Source: Streptomyces sp. CNQ-509 (GTDB taxonomy: Bacteria > Actinomycetota > Actinomycetes > Streptomycetales > Streptomycetaceae). From it: a stretch of DNA of 64,000 nucleotides. The stretch spans positions 1,495,501 through 1,559,500 of the forward strand of contig NZ_CP011492.1 of assembly GCF_001011035.1 (NCBI RefSeq). Reading direction: 5' to 3'. Below the pieces are notes generated by a model. That model saw only the letters and a program-made list of their open reading frames with translations, had not been told where the DNA came from and ran no database searches. A program made the position numbers and the translations under genes. Shown here in pieces: positions 38,979 to 49,041 of the stretch (positions are counted from its first letter, which is position 1; every line of letters begins with the position of its first letter).

Positions 38979-39590
38979 GTGGGCACGGTGATCATGCACA
39001 GTGTGGTGTCGGTGGACGGCTTCATCGCCGATGAGAACGGCGAGGTCGGTCCCCTGCACGACTGGTACTTCGGCGGGGACGTCCCCCTCGTCGTGGGCGA
39101 GGAGGGGGAGTTCGACCATTCCGGTGCCGGAACCGGCTTCAAGGTCTCCCGCGCGTCGGCAGACTATGTCCGGTCGATGTGGGAGTCGATCGGCACGATC
39201 GTGATGGGCCGCACCCTCTTCGACCAGGTGAACGGCTGGGAGGGCCGGCCGCCCGCGGGCGATCACATCGTCGTGGTCTCCCACCGGCCGAAGCCGCCGG
39301 GGTGGCATCCGGAGGCGTCCTGCCACTTCGCCGACAGCGTGCCGGGTGCGATCGGCAAGGCCCGGGAGCTCGCCGGGGAGCGGGTTGTCGCGGTGAACGC
39401 CGGCGAAGCGGGGGCCCAGGCGCTCGCGGCCGGTCTGGTGGACGAGGTGGCGATGGACGTGGTCCCGGTGGTGTTCGGATCGGGCAGACGCTACTTCGGC
39501 GGCATCCGCGGGCAGCACCTGCTGGAGGATCCGCACGTCGTCATCGAGGGCGAAGGAGTGCTGCACCTGAAGTTCAAGGTACGCCGCTAG
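38979..39590 (+). CDS. Dihydrofolate reductase family / RibD C-terminal domain protein
   Basis: The 203-aa protein has a DHFR-like NADPH fold: VIMHSVVSVDGFIADENGEV, IVMGRTLFDQVNGW, DHIVVVSHRPKP and LVDEVAMDVVPVVFGSGRRY. Members reduce varied substrates (riboflavin pathway pyrimidines or unknown). It starts at GTG with GGAGAG upstream, 72 bp after the araC stop. Its TAG stop is part of the CTAG bordering the second repeat element. Confidence 0.88.
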   Translation: MGTVIMHSVVSVDGFIADENGEVGPLHDWYFGGDVPLVVGEEGEFDHSGAGTGFKVSRASADYVRSMWESIGTIVMGRTLFDQVNGWEGRPPAGDHIVVVSHRPKPPGWHPEASCHFADSVPGAIGKARELAGERVVAVNAGEAGAQALAAGLVDEVAMDVVPVVFGSGRRYFGGIRGQHLLEDPHVVIEGEGVLHLKFKVRR

Positions 39591-39832
39591 GGTGTCTTCA
39601 CTCTCCCGTCTGCGGCTGGGGGTACCGCCCACGGGCGCGCAGCGCGCTGTGGGGGAGGAGCCTGGCACGCACGCTCGCCGCGTTGTCGGGATCGGCCGAA
39701 GAGGCCCCCTATGCGGTCGGCCCTCCGCCTTGCGACCGCACGCACCAGACTCCCCCTACGCCCCGGGGGCGTGGGCGGTGCCCCCTGCGCCGCCCTCCCT
39801 GCGGGCGAACGACGCGAGATTGAAGACAGATC
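39591..39832. mobile_element. CTAG-bounded 242-bp MITE-like element, copy 2 (inverted)
   Basis: This is the inverted partner of copy 1, flanked by CTAG at 39587-39590 and 39833-39836. Its terminal inverted repeat is GTCTTCA (left) and TGAAGAC (right). Bases 39606-39749 match copy 1 in reverse complement with few differences; the outer third has the same hairpin layout but has diverged. Bases 39837-39894 show nothing further. Confidence 0.75.
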
Positions 39833-39894
39833 CTAGGGTCTCGCCGCCCGGTTCCTCCGCCGGTAGGACGCCGGCGGCGGAACTCCGCGCAGCG

Positions 39895-41067
39895 CTACCG
39901 GAGGCGTTCCACGATCGTCGCGTTCGCCAGGCCGCCCGCCTCGCACATCACCTGCAGCCCGTAGCGGCCGTCCACCGCGTCCAGCGCGCCGAGCAGCGTG
40001 CCCAGCAGCCGCGTGCCCGACGCGCCCAGCGCGTGGCCCAGGGCGATCGCGCCGCCGTGGACGTTGACCCGCTCCGGGTCCGCTCCCACGTCGCGCTGCC
40101 ATGCCAGCGGCACGGGCGCGAATGCCTCGTTCACCTCGAAGGCGTCGATGTCGCCGATCGTCAGGCCCGCCTTGGCCAGCACCTTCCGCGTCGCCGGTAC
40201 GACGCCCATCAGCATCAGCACCGGGTCGTCGCCGGTCACGGCGAAGGAGTGGAACCGCGCCCGCGGCGTGAGGCCCAGCTCCGCCGCCCGCTCCTCGCTC
40301 GTGATCAGCACGGCGGAGGCGCCGTCCGTGAGCGGCGAGGAGTTGCCGGGCGTGATGTGCCAGCCGATCTCGGGGAAGCGCTCGGCGACGGCCGGGTCGT
40401 AGAAGGACGGCTTGAGCGCGGCGAGCCCGTCCAGGGACGTCGACGGCCGTACGGTCTCGTCCTTGCGGTGCTCCCCCACGGGCACGACGTCCGCGTCGAA
40501 GACGCCCCGCTCCCAGGCCCGTACCGCCAGCCGGTGCGAGCGCTCGGAGAACGCGTCCAGCTCCGTACGCCCCAGCCCCCAGCGCGCCGCGATCAGCTCC
40601 GCGGAGTGGCCCTGGGCGATCAGCCCGCCCGGGTAGCGGGCGGCGAGCCGGTCGCCGAACGGGTCGCGGCCCACGGCGGCGGTGCCCATCGGCACCCGGC
40701 TCATCGACTCGACACCGGCGGCCACGGCGATGTCGTACGCCCCGGCCATCACCCCCTGCGCCGCGAAGTGCGCGGCCTGCTGCGAGGAGCCGCACTGCCG
40801 GTCGACGGTGGTGCCGGGCACGGACTCGGGGAAGCCGGCGGCGAGCACGGCGTTGCGGGCGATGTTGAACGACTGGTCGGCGGCCTGCGTGACGCAGCCG
40901 GCGATCACGTCGTCGAGCCGCGCGGGGTCGAGCCCGTTGCGGTCGACGAGCGCGCGCAGCACCTCGGCCAGCAGGTCGACGGAGTGGACGCCGGACAGGG
41001 CGCCGCCCGGCTTGCCCTTGCCGGAGGCCGTGCGGACGGCGTCGACGACGACTGCGGTGGTGGTCAT
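39895..41067 (-). CDS. Acetyl-CoA acetyltransferase (thiolase)
   Basis: This 390-aa thiolase has a nucleophile Cys in VDRQCGSSQQAAHFAAQGVM, an active-site His in NVHGGAIALGHALGASGTR and a second Cys in LQVMCEAGGLANATI. These are the degradative/biosynthetic thiolase motifs. The start is ATG 41067; the open frame upstream belongs to other genes. It is divergent from a TetR gene, with a clear palindrome between the two, so it is probably repressed by it. The substrate chain length cannot be told. Confidence 0.93.
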   Translation of the reverse strand: MTTTAVVVDAVRTASGKGKPGGALSGVHSVDLLAEVLRALVDRNGLDPARLDDVIAGCVTQAADQSFNIARNAVLAAGFPESVPGTTVDRQCGSSQQAAHFAAQGVMAGAYDIAVAAGVESMSRVPMGTAAVGRDPFGDRLAARYPGGLIAQGHSAELIAARWGLGRTELDAFSERSHRLAVRAWERGVFDADVVPVGEHRKDETVRPSTSLDGLAALKPSFYDPAVAERFPEIGWHITPGNSSPLTDGASAVLITSEERAAELGLTPRARFHSFAVTGDDPVLMLMGVVPATRKVLAKAGLTIGDIDAFEVNEAFAPVPLAWQRDVGADPERVNVHGGAIALGHALGASGTRLLGTLLGALDAVDGRYGLQVMCEAGGLANATIVERLR

Positions 41068-41132
41068 GGGCGTCGGGCCCCTCTCTCGCTCTGCGGCGTC
41101 AGGTTCTCGGCCTGGCCTGGTTACCGCAGAGT

Positions 41133-41155
41133 TACATACCGGGAGTACGTATGTA
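41133..41155. promoter_or_regulatory. TetR operator between thiolase and regulator genes
   Basis: TACATAC (41133-41139) and GTATGTA (41149-41155) are perfect 7-bp arms with a 9-bp spacer, 27 bp upstream of the tetR start and 66 bp upstream of the thiolase start. This AT-richer dyad in a GC-rich gap is the natural site for the divergent TetR protein. Confidence 0.8.
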
Positions 41156-41181
41156 CAGGGTACGCCGCCTAGAATGCCCGC

Positions 41182-41811
41182 ATGAAGACCCGCAGAACGC
41201 AGCAGGAGCGCACGGCGACGACGACGAAGGGCCTGGTCGGCGCCGCCCGCGTGCACTTCGCCCGGGACGGCTACGCCGCCGCCTCCCTCGACGCGATCTG
41301 CGCCCAGGCGAGCATCACGAAGGGTGCGCTCTACCACCACTTCCGTAACAAGCAGACCCTCTTCCACGCCGTCTACGCGGCCGAGCAGCACCGGCTGCGC
41401 GACGCCATCGCCGACGCCTTCCGCGCCTGCCCGGACCCGTGGGACGGCCTGCGCGCGGGCCAGCGCGCGTTCCTCACCGGCTCCATCGAGCCCGGCACCC
41501 AGCGGATCACGCTGCTCGACGCCCCGGGAGCGCTCGGCTGGGCCGTGATGCGCGAGGTGCAGGCGGACTGCCGGGCGATGACGCGGCGCGGGCTGGAGCA
41601 GGCGGTCGGCACGGTCGTGCACGGCGGTGAAGACGCCGTTCCGGCGGTGGAGTTGGACGCGATGGCATCGGTGGTCTTCGGGGCGCTCTGCGAGTGCGCG
41701 ATGGCGGTGGCGCACGCGCCGGACCCGGACGCGGTACTGGCGGCGTCCCTGCGGCAGGTGGACCGGCTGGTGGCGGCCCTGCCGGGCGCGCCCGTGGGCC
41801 GCGCCGGGTGA
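41182..41811 (+). CDS. TetR-family regulator of the divergent thiolase gene
   Basis: The 209-aa protein has an N-terminal HTH: TATTTKGLVGAARVHFARDG, SLDAICAQASITKGALYHHF and RNKQTLFHAVYAAEQ. The C-terminal half is the ligand-binding/dimer domain (LLDAPGALGWAVMREVQADC). It starts at ATG 41182. Divergent placement with an operator suggests it represses both itself and the thiolase, with an acyl-CoA or related ligand as possible inducer. Confidence 0.93.
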   Translation: MKTRRTQQERTATTTKGLVGAARVHFARDGYAAASLDAICAQASITKGALYHHFRNKQTLFHAVYAAEQHRLRDAIADAFRACPDPWDGLRAGQRAFLTGSIEPGTQRITLLDAPGALGWAVMREVQADCRAMTRRGLEQAVGTVVHGGEDAVPAVELDAMASVVFGALCECAMAVAHAPDPDAVLAASLRQVDRLVAALPGAPVGRAG

Positions 41812-41862
41812 GCCGGTCCGCGGACCGATAATCGGTTGCCGGCGGGGGCGTTGACCTGTGCA

Positions 41863-42966
41863 ATGGCCGCCATGGTCACCCAGGCGCCCCCACCGCGACG
41901 AGACGACGAGCCCGTGCGCATCGGCGCCCTCGCCCCGCTCACCCCGCCCGGCTGGGCCGAGGCGGGCCGGCATCTGGTCGCCGGGCTCGAACTGGGCGCC
42001 CGCGAGGTCAACGACGCCGGCGGCATCGCCGGGCGCCCCCTGGAGCTGCTGGTACGGGACACGGCCGCAGATCCGCGGCGCGCCGCGGCGGCGGTGGACG
42101 AGTTGGCCGGGCTGGGCGTCGCCGCGCTGGCGGGCGAGTACCACAGCGTCGTCGCCCGTACCGCTGCCGCCCGGGCCGACGCCCTCGGCGTGCCGTTCCT
42201 GTGCTCGTCCGCGGTCCTGGACGCGCTCACCGAGCAGCCGGCCGACGGCATCGCGCGGATCGCCCCGGCGCAGACCCACGGCTGGCGGCTGTACGCGGAC
42301 TTCCTCCTCGGCGCGGGCCACCGCCGTCTCGCCGTGGCCGCCCAGCCGAGCGTCTACTGGGCGTCCGGGACCCGGATCCTGCACGACCGGCTCGCCCCGC
42401 ACGGGGGCACGGTGACGGAGCTGGACGTGGGTGCGCTCACCCCCGAGGCCCTGTGCGACGCGCTCGCCGCCAGTGGCGCGACGGCCCTCCTGCTGCTCGT
42501 CGGCCACCCGGAGCCCGCGGTGCCGCTCGTCCGGTCCGTACGCCGCGACCCGCGGCTGGCCGGGATGCTGCTCGGCGCCCCGGCCGGACAGCCCGAGTTC
42601 GACGAGTGGGCGGCGCTGCTGGGCGCCGAGGGCGCGGGGGTCCCCTTCCTGCGCTATCTGCCGGAGCGGCTGACGCCCCTCGGCGTACGCGTCGAGGCGG
42701 CGCTGCGCGAACGGCTCGCCGGGGCACCCTCGTTCGTCGCCTTCGAGGGCTACGACACGCTCGCCGTCCTCGCCGCCGTGCTCCGCGGCGGGGCGGGCGC
42801 GCGCACCGCCGCCTGGGGGGACGTAGCGGTCGACGGGACCCGGGGGCCGATACGGTTCTCGCGCGTGCCCGGGATCGACGTGTGGCAGTGGGCCTGGCCG
42901 CCCGTCCAGGTCGTCGACCGGGATCCGGCGGAGCCCGGCCGCTTCCGGGTCCTGCACACCGGCTGA
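41863..42966 (+). CDS. Periplasmic-binding-protein-like (Peripla_BP_6) protein without signal peptide
   Basis: The 367-aa protein has the branched-chain amino-acid-binding (LivJ-type) fold: VRIGALAPLTPPGWAEAGRH, ELGAREVNDAGGIAGRPLEL, LAGEYHSVVARTAAA and FEGYDTLAVLAAVLR. The N-terminus (MAAMVTQAPPPRRDDEP) lacks a signal peptide or lipobox, and no permease or ATPase genes are near. It may be a cytoplasmic ligand sensor or a relic of an ABC system. It follows the TetR gene on the same strand by 51 bp. Confidence 0.75.
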   Translation: MAAMVTQAPPPRRDDEPVRIGALAPLTPPGWAEAGRHLVAGLELGAREVNDAGGIAGRPLELLVRDTAADPRRAAAAVDELAGLGVAALAGEYHSVVARTAAARADALGVPFLCSSAVLDALTEQPADGIARIAPAQTHGWRLYADFLLGAGHRRLAVAAQPSVYWASGTRILHDRLAPHGGTVTELDVGALTPEALCDALAASGATALLLLVGHPEPAVPLVRSVRRDPRLAGMLLGAPAGQPEFDEWAALLGAEGAGVPFLRYLPERLTPLGVRVEAALRERLAGAPSFVAFEGYDTLAVLAAVLRGGAGARTAAWGDVAVDGTRGPIRFSRVPGIDVWQWAWPPVQVVDRDPAEPGRFRVLHTG

Positions 42967-42986
42967 GCCGGCCGCCGCGGGCCCGC

Positions 42987-43771
<785 letters not shown>

Positions 43772-43775
<4 letters not shown>

Positions 43776-44194
43776 GCGCCGGCCGCTTCCCGGGAGCCGC
43801 CTGGGCGGTACGCCTCGACCTCGACCTCGACGACCAGCCGCGGGTCGACGAAGCCGGAGACGATGATCAGCGACGCGGCGGGGCGGATGGTGCCGAACAG
43901 CTCCTTGTGCGCCCCGCCGACCGCCTCCACATCGCGCGCGTGGGTGAGGAACATCCGGGTCCGCACGACGTCCTCGCGCTCCAGGCCGACCCGCTTCAGC
44001 GCCTCGAACGCGACGCCGAAGGCGGTCATGGCCTGAATGTGCGGATCGCCCTCGCCGACGATCACGCCGTCCACGACGGACGTGCAGCCGGCCACCAGCA
44101 CGAGGCCGTTGGGCAGCTCCACCGCGCGCGAGTAGCCGAACTCCTCCTCCCACGGGGCACCGGACGAGATTCGACGCACTCCGCCACCGGCCAT
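43772..44194 (-). CDS. ridA: RidA/YjgF-family reactive-imine deaminase
   Basis: The 140-aa protein begins [20 protein letters not shown] and contains [30 protein letters not shown] and [20 protein letters not shown]. The conserved Arg of RidA is in RTRMFL. RidA hydrolyses 2-aminoacrylate and related imines that damage PLP enzymes. Here it lies between priA and hisF, sharing bases with both stops, so it is co-expressed with histidine genes. Whether it has a his-specific role is unknown. Confidence 0.9.
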
Positions 44195-44919
44195 CAGGAC
44201 ACCGCCTCCAACGCCTCTTCCATCGTGAACGCCTTCGCGTAGAGCGCCTTCCCGACGATCGCTCCTTCGACTCCCTCCGGGACGAGAGTGGCGAGAGCCC
44301 GCAGGTCGTCGAGGGAGGAGACGCCGCCGGACGCGACGACCGGCCGGTCGGTGGCGGCGCAGACGTCGCGCAGCAGTTGCAGGTTGGGGCCCTGGAGGGT
44401 GCCGTCCTTGTTGATGTCGGTGACCACGTAGCGCGCGCAGCCCTCGGCATCGAGCCGGGCCAGCGTCTCGTACAGGTCGCCGCCGTCGCGGGTCCAGCCG
44501 CGGCCGCGCAGGGTGGTGCCGCGGACGTCGAGGCCGACGGCGATGCGGTCGCCGTGCTCGGCGATGACCGCGGCGACCCACTCGGGGGACTCCAGGGCGG
44601 CGGTGCCGAGGTTGACGCGGGTGCAGCCGGTGGCGAGGGCGGCGGCCAGGGACGCGTCGTCGCGGATGCCTCCGGAGAGCTCGACCTTGAGGTCCATCGC
44701 CGCGACGACCTCGCCGATACGGGCGCGGTTGTCGCCGGTGCCGAAGGCGGCGTCGAGGTCGACCAGGTGCAGCCACCCGGCGCCGGCGCGCTGCCAGGTG
44801 AGCGCGGCCTCCAGCGGGTCCCCGTAGCCGGTCTCGGTGCCGGACTCGCCGTGCACCAGGCGTACGGCCTGGCCGTCGCGGACGTCGACGGCGGGCAGCA
44901 GCTCCAGGGCGGTGGTCAT
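44194..44919 (-). CDS. priA: Bifunctional HisA/TrpF isomerase PriA
   Basis: The 241-aa TIM barrel has [20 protein letters not shown] (catalytic Asp near 12), [30 protein letters not shown] (PriA-type loop) and [15 protein letters not shown] (second Asp). In actinomycetes PriA does both ProFAR isomerisation (HisA) and PRA isomerisation (TrpF), which fits the lack of trpF in the window. ATG 44919 gives the usual length; ATG 44934, overlapping the hisH stop (TGATG), is the alternative. Confidence 0.95.
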   Translation of the reverse strand: MTTALELLPAVDVRDGQAVRLVHGESGTETGYGDPLEAALTWQRAGAGWLHLVDLDAAFGTGDNRARIGEVVAAMDLKVELSGGIRDDASLAAALATGCTRVNLGTAALESPEWVAAVIAEHGDRIAVGLDVRGTTLRGRGWTRDGGDLYETLARLDAEGCARYVVTDINKDGTLQGPNLQLLRDVCAATDRPVVASGGVSSLDDLRALATLVPEGVEGAIVGKALYAKAFTMEEALEAVS

Positions 44920-44933
44920 CTCGCGGGGCGTCA

Positions 44934-45602
44934 TCAGAGGGTCTCGATCCAGTTCTTGAGGAGGAGGGCACCGGCGTCGCCGGACTTCTCGGGGTGGAAC
45001 TGGGCGGCCCACAGGGGTCCGTTCTCGACGGCTGCGACGAACGGCTCGCCGTGGGTGCTCCAGGTGACGGCGGGCGGGGAGATGCGCGGGTTGTGCACCT
45101 CCAGCTCCCAGCGGCGGGCGGCGTAGGAGTGCACGAAGTAGAAGCGCTCCCCGGCGTCGATGCCCGCGAACATCCGGGAGCCGGCCCCGACCTCGACGGT
45201 GTTCCAGCCCATGTGCGGCACGACGTCGGCCCGCAGCGCCTCCACCGTGCCGGGCCACTCGCCCATGCCGTCGGTCCGTACGCCGTGCTCGACGCCCTGC
45301 TCGAAGAGGATCTGCATGCCGACGCAGATGCCCAGCACGGGCCGGCCGCCGGCCAGCCGGCGCTCCACGACCCAGTCGCCGCGGGCCTCCTTCAGCCCGC
45401 CCATGCAGGCGGCGAAGGCGCCGACGCCGGGCACCAGCAGGCCGTCGGCGGCCATCGCCCGGTCGTAGTCGCCGGTGATCTCCACCTCGGCGCCCGCGCG
45501 GGCGACGGCGCGCTCGGCGGAGCGGACGTTCCCGAAGCCGTAGTCGAAGACGACGACGCTCTTGCGCCCGCCGCCGCCCTCACCGCGGCGGGCGGCGGGC
45601 AC
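44934..45602 (-). CDS. hisH: Imidazole glycerol phosphate synthase glutaminase subunit
   Basis: This class I glutamine amidotransferase supplies ammonia to HisF. The core runs from [20 protein letters not shown] to KNWIETL, with the nucleophile Cys in GICVGMQIL and the His/Glu pair in QFHPEKSG. The start is uncertain: GTG 45602 gives 222 aa. TTG 45662 or GTG 45668, which overlap the stop of the small gene upstream, would add a low-complexity Ala/Thr/Pro N-terminus encoded by short repeats. No ATG is available. Confidence 0.92.
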   Translation of the reverse strand: MPAARRGEGGGGRKSVVVFDYGFGNVRSAERAVARAGAEVEITGDYDRAMAADGLLVPGVGAFAACMGGLKEARGDWVVERRLAGGRPVLGICVGMQILFEQGVEHGVRTDGMGEWPGTVEALRADVVPHMGWNTVEVGAGSRMFAGIDAGERFYFVHSYAARRWELEVHNPRISPPAVTWSTHGEPFVAAVENGPLWAAQFHPEKSGDAGALLLKNWIETL

Positions 45603-45658
45603 GGCGGAGGCGGTGGGAGCGGTGGCGGCGGTGGGAGCGGTGGCGGCGGCGCGGTCGG

Positions 45659-45823
45659 TCAACCCCACACCCCCAGCCGCAGGACGCCCGCGGCGAGCGC
45701 CATCGCGGCGCCGATGGCGAGCACGGCGATCACGTTCTTCGACTGGCCCTGCTTGACGAAGGAGATGACGCCGCCGAGCAGGAAGAGCCCCACGAAGATC
45801 AGCAGTATCGACAGGCCGTTCAT
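45659..45823 (-). CDS. Small two-helix membrane protein in the his operon
   Basis: This 54-aa protein ([20 protein letters not shown], then [10 protein letters not shown] and a second hydrophobic stretch) probably has two transmembrane helices with a short basic loop. The ATG shares bases with the hisB stop (TAATG). Its place between hisB and hisH is seen in other Streptomyces his operons, from memory. Function is unknown. Confidence 0.8.
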   Translation of the reverse strand: MNGLSILLIFVGLFLLGGVISFVKQGQSKNVIAVLAIGAAMALAAGVLRLGVWG

Positions 45824-46416
45824 TACAGCGCGCCCTTGGTCGACGGGATGCCGGTCTGCCGCGGATCGATCTCCGCCGCATAGCGCAGGGCGCGGGCGAG
45901 CGCCTTGAACTGGCACTCGACGATGTGGTGCGCGTTGCGCCCGTACGGCACGTGGACGTGCAGGGCGATCTGCGCCTGGGCGACGAACGACTCCAGGATG
46001 TGCCGGGTCATCGTCGTGTCGTAGTCCGCGCCGATCATCGGGGCCATGCCCTCGGGCTCGGTGTGCACCAGGTACGGGCGGCCGGACAGGTCGACGGTGA
46101 CCTGGGCCAGCGACTCGTCCAGCGGCACGGAGGCGTCGGCGAACCGCACGATGCCGCGCTTGTCGCCGAGGGCCTGCCGGAAGGCGGCGCCCAGGGCCAG
46201 CGCGGTGTCCTCCATGGTGTGGTGGCTGTCGATGTGCAGGTCGCCGTCGGTCTTGACGGTGAGGTCGAAGAGGCCGTGGCGGCCCAACTGGTCGAGCATG
46301 TGGTCGAAGAAGCCGACGCCCGTCGACACTGAGACCTCGCCGCGGCCGTCGAGGTTCAGCTCGACGACGACCGAGGTCTCCTTCGTGGTGCGCTCGACGC
46401 GGCCCACGCGGGTCAT
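45823..46416 (-). CDS. hisB: Imidazoleglycerol-phosphate dehydratase
   Basis: HisB dehydrates IGP to imidazole-acetol phosphate. The 197-aa protein has the Mn-binding histidine motifs [31 protein letters not shown] and [15 protein letters not shown]. It is the monofunctional bacterial type, without the phosphatase domain of the enteric enzyme. The ATG overlaps the hisC stop (ATGA). Confidence 0.97.
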   Translation of the reverse strand: MTRVGRVERTTKETSVVVELNLDGRGEVSVSTGVGFFDHMLDQLGRHGLFDLTVKTDGDLHIDSHHTMEDTALALGAAFRQALGDKRGIVRFADASVPLDESLAQVTVDLSGRPYLVHTEPEGMAPMIGADYDTTMTRHILESFVAQAQIALHVHVPYGRNAHHIVECQFKALARALRYAAEIDPRQTGIPSTKGAL

Positions 46417-47519
46417 GAGTTGCTCTCCTTCTTCAGCGCGCGCACCGCATCGAGGAACGCGTCGTTCTCCGCCGGTGTGCCTGCGCTGACGCGCAGGAAG
46501 CCGGGCACGCCGTTGTCACGGACCAGCACGCCCGCGTCCAGCAGCCGCTGCCATGCCGCGTACGCGTCCGGGAAGCGGCCGAACTGGACGAAGTTGGCAT
46601 CGGACTCGGTGACCTCGCAGCCGAGCGCGGTCAGCTCCGACACCAGCCGGTCCCGCTCCTGCTTGAGCTGTTCGACGTACTGGAGCAGGGTATCGGTGTG
46701 CTCCAGGGCGGCGAGCGCGGTGGCCTGGGTGACGGCGGACAGGTGGTACGGCAGCCGGACGAGCTGGACCGCGTCGACCACGGCGGGGTCGGCGGCGAGA
46801 TAGCCCAGCCGCAGGCCGGCGGCGCCGAACGCCTTGGACATCGTGCGGGTGAGGACCAGCCGCGGGCGGCCCTCGATCAGCGGCAGCAGCGACGGGCGGT
46901 GGCTGAACTCGCCGTACGCCTCGTCCACCACGACCATCGAGGGGCCCGCCGCCTGCGCGGCCTCGTACAGCCGCAGGACCGTCCCGCGGTCCACGGCGGT
47001 GCCGGTGGGATTGTTCGGCGAGCAGACGAACACCACCTCGGGGCGGTGCTCGGCGATGGCGCGCTCGGCGGCGCCGGCGTCGATCGTGAAGTCCTCGCGC
47101 CGCGGGCCCGAGAGCCAACCGGTGCCGGTGCCGCGGGAGATGAGCGCGTGCATCGAGTACGACGGCTCGAAGCCGATGGCGGTGCGGCCGGGGCCGCCGA
47201 AGGTCTGCAGCAGTTGCTGGATGACCTCGTTGGATCCGTTGGCCGCCCACACCTGGGCGGTGGTCACCTCGTGGCCCGCGGTGCGCGACAGGTAGCGCGC
47301 CAGCTCGGTGCGCAGCTCGACCGCGTCCCGGTCGGGGTAGCGGTTGAGGTGGCGGGCGGCCTCGGTGACGCGCTCGGCGATGCGCCGGACCAGCGGCTCG
47401 GGCAGCGGGTAGGGGTTCTCGTTGGTGTTCAGCCGGACGGGCACGTCGAGCTGGGGCGCGCCGTACGGGGACTTGCCGCGCAGTTCGTCGCGGACGGGCA
47501 GGTCGTCGATCGCGGTCAC
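46413..47519 (-). CDS. hisC: Histidinol-phosphate aminotransferase
   Basis: This 368-aa PLP class I/II aminotransferase has [60 protein letters not shown] and the PLP lysine in [17 protein letters not shown]. It converts imidazole-acetol phosphate to histidinol phosphate with glutamate. The GTG start overlaps the hisD stop (GTGA). The long open frame upstream lies within hisD and is not HisC. Confidence 0.97.
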   Translation of the reverse strand: MTAIDDLPVRDELRGKSPYGAPQLDVPVRLNTNENPYPLPEPLVRRIAERVTEAARHLNRYPDRDAVELRTELARYLSRTAGHEVTTAQVWAANGSNEVIQQLLQTFGGPGRTAIGFEPSYSMHALISRGTGTGWLSGPRREDFTIDAGAAERAIAEHRPEVVFVCSPNNPTGTAVDRGTVLRLYEAAQAAGPSMVVVDEAYGEFSHRPSLLPLIEGRPRLVLTRTMSKAFGAAGLRLGYLAADPAVVDAVQLVRLPYHLSAVTQATALAALEHTDTLLQYVEQLKQERDRLVSELTALGCEVTESDANFVQFGRFPDAYAAWQRLLDAGVLVRDNGVPGFLRVSAGTPAENDAFLDAVRALKKESNS

Positions 47520-48886
47520 TGCTGCGGCACCTTCCCTCCGCTGTGCCCGCCTGGCTCGCCTCCGGCGAAACGCGCCTTCAGCGCGGCGCCGTGCGCGGGC
47601 AGGTCCTCGGCCTCCGCGAGGTTCACCACGTGCGCGGTGACCTCGGCGAGGGCGTCGCGCGTGTAGTCCACGACGTGGATGCCCTTGAGGAAGGACTGCA
47701 CGGACAGGCCCGAGGAGTGGCAGGCGCAGCCGCCGGTGGGCAGCACGTGGTTGGAGCCGGCGCAGTAGTCCCCCAGCGAGACCGGGGCGTACGCGCCGAC
47801 GAAGATCGCGCCGGCGTTGCGCACCCGGGCGGCGACCGCCGCCGCGTCGGCGGTCTGGATCTCCAGGTGCTCGGCGGCGTAGGCGTCGACGACGCGCAGG
47901 CCGGCCTCCAGGTCGTCCACGAGCACGATGCCGGACTGCCGGCCGCCCAGCGCAGCGGTGATCCGCTCGCCGTGCCGGGTGGCGGCCACCTGCGTCTTCA
48001 GCTCGGCCTCGACCGCCTCCGCCAGCCGCTCCGAGGGCGTGACCAGCACGGCGGCGGCCAGCTCGTCGTGCTCGGCCTGGCTGACGAGGTCCGCGGCGAC
48101 GTGCGCGGGGTCCGCGGTGTCGTCGGCGAGGACGGCGATCTCGGTGGGGCCGGCCTCGGCGTCGATGCCGATCCGGCCCTTCAACAGGCGTTTGGCGGCG
48201 GCCACATACACGTTCCCCGGGCCGGTGACCATGTCGACGGGGGCGCACTCGTCCGTGCCGTACGCGAACATGGCGACGGCCTGGGCGCCTCCCGCCGCGT
48301 ACACCTCGTCCACGCCGAGGAGGGCGCAGGCGGCGAGGATCGTCGGGTGCGGCAGTCCCGCGCCCCACGAGTTCGGCACGTCCTTCTGCGGGGGCGAGGA
48401 GACGGCGAGCGACGGCACGCCCGCCTCCTGGGCCGGCACCACGTTCATGACGACGGAGGACGGATACACGGCCTGGCCGCCCGGCACGTACAGCCCGACG
48501 CGGGCGACCGGGAGCCAGCGTTCCGTGACGGTCCCGCCGGGGACGACCCGCACCGCGGTGTCGGCGCGGCGCTGCTCGCGGTGGACGATGCGGGCGCGGC
48601 GGATCGACTCCTCCAGCGCGGCGCGCACCTCCGGGTCCAGCTCGGCCAGCGCGCGCCGCAGCGCCTCCGCGGGCACCCGCAGCCGCTCCAGCGTCACTCC
48701 GTCGAAACGCTCTGTGATCTCGATCACCGCCGCGGTGCCGCGATGCCGGACGTCCTCGCAGAGCGGACGCACCTTCTCCAGGGCGGCCTCGACGTCGAGC
48801 TCGGCACGGGGCAGCAGGTCGCGGTCGATGCCGCCGCCTGCATCGGAAGCGGCGGCGGAGCCGCGCAGATCGATTCGGGAGATCAC
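47516..48886 (-). CDS. hisD: Histidinol dehydrogenase
   Basis: HisD oxidises histidinol to histidine in two NAD-dependent steps. The 456-aa Zn enzyme has [82 protein letters not shown] and [11 protein letters not shown]. It is the first gene of the minus-strand his operon. The GTG start is preceded by GGAGG at unusually short spacing. Confidence 0.97.
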   Translation of the reverse strand: MISRIDLRGSAAASDAGGGIDRDLLPRAELDVEAALEKVRPLCEDVRHRGTAAVIEITERFDGVTLERLRVPAEALRRALAELDPEVRAALEESIRRARIVHREQRRADTAVRVVPGGTVTERWLPVARVGLYVPGGQAVYPSSVVMNVVPAQEAGVPSLAVSSPPQKDVPNSWGAGLPHPTILAACALLGVDEVYAAGGAQAVAMFAYGTDECAPVDMVTGPGNVYVAAAKRLLKGRIGIDAEAGPTEIAVLADDTADPAHVAADLVSQAEHDELAAAVLVTPSERLAEAVEAELKTQVAATRHGERITAALGGRQSGIVLVDDLEAGLRVVDAYAAEHLEIQTADAAAVAARVRNAGAIFVGAYAPVSLGDYCAGSNHVLPTGGCACHSSGLSVQSFLKGIHVVDYTRDALAEVTAHVVNLAEAEDLPAHGAALKARFAGGEPGGHSGGKVPQQ

Positions 48887-48960
48887 GCCTCCAAGTCTCT
48901 CAGACGGCCCAGGGCCGCGGCCCGGTTGTCCACAGGCTGGACCGCAAAATCGTCACTGTC

Positions 48961-48973
48961 AGTACCTGGTACT
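48961..48973. promoter_or_regulatory. Perfect 13-bp palindrome upstream of the his operon
   Basis: AGTACCTGGTACT is a perfect 6+1+6 dyad, 75-87 bp upstream of hisD and 69-81 bp upstream of the divergent membrane-protein gene. Position and symmetry fit an operator for one or both. No known regulator site is recognised with certainty. Confidence 0.6.
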
Positions 48974-49041
48974 AGCGTTCAGTGTGCCGCCCCGAGGGGA
49001 ATCAGAGCCGTACGGGACGGACGCGGGCAGACCAGGGGAGC

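Noticed and set aside
39895..42957. A 1020-codon minus-strand frame fusing the thiolase to upstream DNA
   Set aside because: Upstream of 41067 it is antisense to the TetR and binding-protein genes; the thiolase begins with its usual MTTTAVVVDAVRT.
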